Assembly (NCBI GenBank): GCA_003427395.1
Contig: BFEA01000263.1
Span: 308,007 to 329,965 of the forward strand
Source of the DNA: Chara braunii
Taxonomy: Eukaryota; Streptophyta; Charophyceae; Charales; Characeae
Reading direction: 5' to 3'
DNA length: 21,959 nt
Shown: piece by piece, positions 19,590-21,959 of the stretch
Layout: each line of letters starts with the position of its first letter
How positions within the stretch are numbered: position 1 is the first letter of the stretch
Translations under genes and position numbers: made by a program
Notes under the pieces: generated by a model
The model's database searches: none
Told to the model about the DNA's origin: nothing
What the model saw: the letters and a program-made list of their open reading frames with translations, nothing else

Positions 19590-20810
19590 AACCACACTCC
19601 AAGCACCACAGCAGTCCGTAATAGACTCAAGAAACAGGCGCGTAGTCTCTTTCCTGCCCGCTTTCTGAGTAGTTCCGCCATCTTCGTTTTCTCTCGGCGC
19701 ACTCCCTCTCTCACCAACCTCTCACCCTATTAACTCCTTGCAAATTCTGACTGCATGATCAACCTCGCCCGACCCACAAACCCCTATTTCAAGACTTCTT
19801 CCGCCCGTTTTCGTCAAGGATCGGGCGGGTTTCGTGTTCTCAACTCCCTCCCGCTCGTTCCTACACCCGCCATGGCTCGCTCCCCTTCCCCGCACGTATC
19901 CTGCGCAGAACCCCAACCCGGTCCATCCTCCCTCTCGGCTTCTGCTTTCCTGCCTCGGCACTTTAGTGCTCGCTCGCTTGCTGCGCCCGCTGCTGCCTGC
20001 CTCCTCCGCTCATGGTCTGTACCGACCGGTTCTTCCCACGATCCGACGAAGGGTCTTCCTGTTCGCCCCCTCCTCTCTACCTCGTCGTTGTCCCGGCGTC
20101 TGTCCCCGCAGCGCTCCCCTTGTTGCGCATGCACCCGGCGCCAGGTCTCTCCTCGATTCATCCCACCATTTCTACCACTACTCGGCGTCGACCTTCCCAC
20201 AGAGTCCACCAGCCGGCTACGCTATTCGGCCGTCCCCGCTACAATCTCCGCATGTTCACTCCGCCAAGGCGGAGTGCTCCAACTCCGCGGGCCCCCAACG
20301 GTCGAGCTCCCCCACATGTAAGTGGGCTGCGGAGTCAGGGGCACCGGGCCGCTGCAAGGCCTGCAGTGCGCGTCCAGATCAAGCGAGCCGTGATGCATCT
20401 CTTGGTGGTTGTGGCCGATATTCCAGCGAGGGCTTCGAAGGCCGAATTGGGGACGTTTCCATGTGGTCCGCGACATGTCGTGGCACCCCTGTGGGCCTTA
20501 CCACGGTCCCCCGGACATAGTCCACCAACTCGTTGTCTCAACGGGCACGCTCACACTCAAACCTCTCACAGCAAAACCGCGGGTGGCGGCGCTCCTGCGG
20601 ACATACCCCCACCATTCAGTTTTCTTCCGCCTTGCGGGCTAACCACCCGCCAGCTTCCAACTGGTGAGGCCGAGGGATTTCACCGGCGTGGCAAACGCAC
20701 GGAGTCCCGGACGGGCCCGTCTAGAGAGGCTCATACTCAAGGTCCTCGGCTGTCGTAACAGCCACTCAATCCGACACCACGTCCAAACCAAACGGGCGCC
20801 GGGGCACATA
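19590..20810. other. GC-rich, CpG-containing block within copy C
   Basis: Base composition shifts to C/G-rich with many CG dinucleotides, unlike the AT-rich DNA on either side. Open frames in three plus frames and one minus frame overlap here (19755-20321, 19834-20520, 20012-20758, 19814-20209 minus), a pattern expected when stop codons are rare because of composition. It lies toward the 5' side of the LTR in minus orientation, upstream of the leader-like block, so it could hold promoter sequence. This is an inference. Confidence 0.35.
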
Positions 20811-20820
20811 AAAAAGGATA

Positions 20821-20850
20821 TTAATATATATATATATATATATATTAATA
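20821..20850. repeat. Palindromic (TA)n tract in copy C
   Basis: TTAATATATA...TATATTAATA, an alternating AT run with matching TTAAT/ATTAA ends. Confidence 0.85.
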
Positions 20851-21372
20851 AAAAATGATTTATTTAGAGAAAAAAACCACCGTCGATCAGACGCCGCTCG
20901 ACCTCGATCCCTGAATTTCCTTGACAGAAGTCTGATACCATAATCAATAGCGCTAGGTCCAAATCTGGGTTTATCCCTGACGAACATCTAAACAACCAAA
21001 TACCGCGTGACGCGCGGACGAACTAAAAATACTTCAGGCCCTCTCGCTGCCGCTGTCGTCCTTCGTACGCACGCATAGGTCACAGACAAGCACATCAACC
21101 TACGANACATAGTCCTTTCAATCCCTATGTAATCAGAAGGGAAATTCTGGNCGGCAATCACGCCGACTCTTCAGCCATCAACAATTAAGGAGACCACGCG
21201 CGCCTCAAAAGTCCGCGCGCCCCCACACACTCTACTCTAGTCAACCATCCCGTCCACGTAAATCGCAGATGCAGCCGCGTCTGGCGCGGTATACTTAAAC
21301 TTGAAACCAAACTACTTTCCGTCGTTTGCAAAAACCAGGGCGGATACCCTTGCAANGGTATTCGCGCCGACA

Positions 21373-21376
21373 ACAA
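21373..21376. repeat. Right target-site duplication candidate of copy C (ACAA)
   Basis: ACAA follows the CA end of the nested element and precedes CACAACCTG, the resumed A-like sequence. It differs from the left GCAA by one transition, consistent with an old insertion or base-call noise in this N-containing stretch. Confidence 0.45.
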
Positions 21377-21500
21377 CACAACCTGTCACGATGTGCCNTA
21401 GACCGAGACCACAGAATAGAGGTGCGACAGGCACAACTGCACATTCCAACAANTCNAGCGAATGACTGCCCAATCTTANGAGGCTATAGGCAGATGACTC

Positions 21501-21535
21501 CTTCTCTCTCTCTCTCTCATACACATACACACGCA
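21501..21535. repeat. (CT)n(CA)n composite microsatellite in LTR B
   Basis: Ortholog of 5353-5398, shorter and interrupted (CATACACATACACACGCAC). Confidence 0.9.
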
Positions 21536-21925
21536 CATCCATGCGCGGGCACACGCACACANACCCACGCACTNGGAGGCCGAGCAGATGTGTAGAGTGG
21601 GTTTCATGACTGTGACAAAGTAGTTTCTCATATTTACTGCCGTTTCTTGTCAGAGTTTTGGACGAACGAGTGGCTAGCATTGCAGGGTTGGTGTGAGTAA
21701 AAAAAAANNAAAAAAAATCGTNTATTTCGNCAGGGGTATCTCTAACATTGAACNATGTGGTGAGCTCAAGTCCATACTGGGCAGACTGTCGTAGTTCAAC
21801 CTCCAGATGAGTNAGTGGAAGTATACGAAACAGGCTGACTCAGTCANGATCTTTTGAGGAGTTCTACATCTCGAACGAGACAACACACACATACACTCAC
21901 ACACACTCTTCATTCGTAAGTTGCT

Positions 21926-21927
<2 letters not shown>

Positions 21928-21959
<32 letters not shown>
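21928..21959. repeat. (AAT)n at window end
   Basis: Ortholog of the tract at 5786, running off the window. Confidence 0.9.

Larger units (their letters stand above)
15754..21372 (-). mobile_element. Nested, diverged LTR (copy C), probably a solo LTR inserted into LTR B
   Basis: The segment starts TGTCGGGCGC and ends GCGCCGACA, giving a short imperfect terminal inverted repeat with canonical TG..CA edges. It sits exactly where copy A is uninterrupted (5230/5231) and is flanked by GCAA and ACAA. Diverged but collinear similarity to A is visible at 15791-16090 (A 1271-1550), around 16880-17010 (A about 1800-2040), at 17120-17225 (A about 2165-2250) and at 19171-19235 (A 3871-3936), all in the same orientation. 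It has no second internal copy of its left end, which argues for a solo LTR rather than a full element. Own features are 121-bp tandem repeats, the covarying hairpin array, a GC-rich block and a (TA)n tract. Several Ns near 21105-21356 reduce precision at the right end. Confidence 0.65.
21373..21959 (-). mobile_element. Continuation of LTR copy B right of the nested element
   Basis: Matches A from 5227 onward (ACAACCTGT..., the (CT)n(CA)n block, the A-run, and ATTCGTAAGTTGCTGT before the (AAT)n tract). By eye well over 90 percent of positions agree, with several Ns. It runs off the window inside (AAT)n. This fixes a lower bound on LTR length and shows that the A/B repeat extends beyond 5785 on the A side. 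Confidence 0.7.

Noticed and set aside
20012-20758. Plus-strand open frame of 248 codons in the GC-rich block
   Set aside because: Long frames overlap it in two other plus frames and one minus frame, so the openness is a composition effect. It has no motif and no splice or start context that stands out.
20931-20940. TGGTATCAGA on the minus strand, resembling an initiator tRNA-Met primer-binding site
   Set aside because: Only 10 bases match. The following bases diverge from the usual GC, and there is no CA LTR end within a few bases.

Overview
The window looks like nuclear DNA from a repeat-rich genome of the green lineage (a land plant or streptophyte alga). The evidence is three tandem TTTAGGG units inside a repeat in both of its copies, a primer-binding site matching the 3' end of plant-type tRNA-Asp, long (AAT)n and (CT)n(CA)n microsatellites, GT..AG intron-like signals and assembly gaps. 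Nothing bacterial is visible: no operons and no rRNA genes. I find no convincing protein-coding gene. The open frames present are short, overlap each other in several frames, or are made of simple repeats.

The dominant structure is a large non-autonomous LTR-retrotransposon-like element lying on the minus strand. Copy A of its putative LTR starts with TGTCGCAC at 1221. Copy B starts with TGTCGCGC at 10539. Immediately left of B, with a 2-nt spacer, is the complement of a tRNA-Asp primer-binding site (10517-10536). A therefore reads as the 3' LTR, B as the 5' LTR, and the DNA between as an internal region of at most about 4.6 kb without recognisable gag or pol. This resembles the LARD class. 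The right end of the LTR is not fixed, because A/B homology still runs when the window ends. A direct tandem duplication of a larger unit cannot be fully excluded.

Copy B is interrupted. At 15753 its match to A stops and resumes at 21373. The 5.6 kb between (15754-21372) starts TGTCGG, ends CCGACA and is flanked by GCAA/ACAA, as expected for an inserted LTR. It shares landmarks with A and B in the same order but is much more diverged, so I read it as a solo LTR (copy C) of a related family nested in B.

Each LTR carries the same kinds of parts in the same order: a left-end block, a perfect palindrome (CTGTTATCA..TGATAACAG), an array of hairpin-forming minisatellites, and a conserved leader-like block ending in a minus-strand splice-donor-like site. 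A and B also carry telomere-type repeats and an (AAT)n tract. The arrays are the most striking feature. In C, degenerate units keep a common core (TCCAATCTTATGGA) while their flanking arms change together and stay complementary. In A and B, roughly 54-bp monomers are grouped in higher-order repeats of about 161 bp, four in A and three in B.

Layout: 1-1220 unassigned flank; 1221 to beyond 5896 LTR A; about 5897-10516 internal non-coding region rich in microsatellites, with a tRNA-like Pol III-type unit near 9287-9428; 10517-10536 PBS; 10539-15753 LTR B, left part; 15754-21372 nested LTR C; 21373-21959 LTR B continuing off the window.
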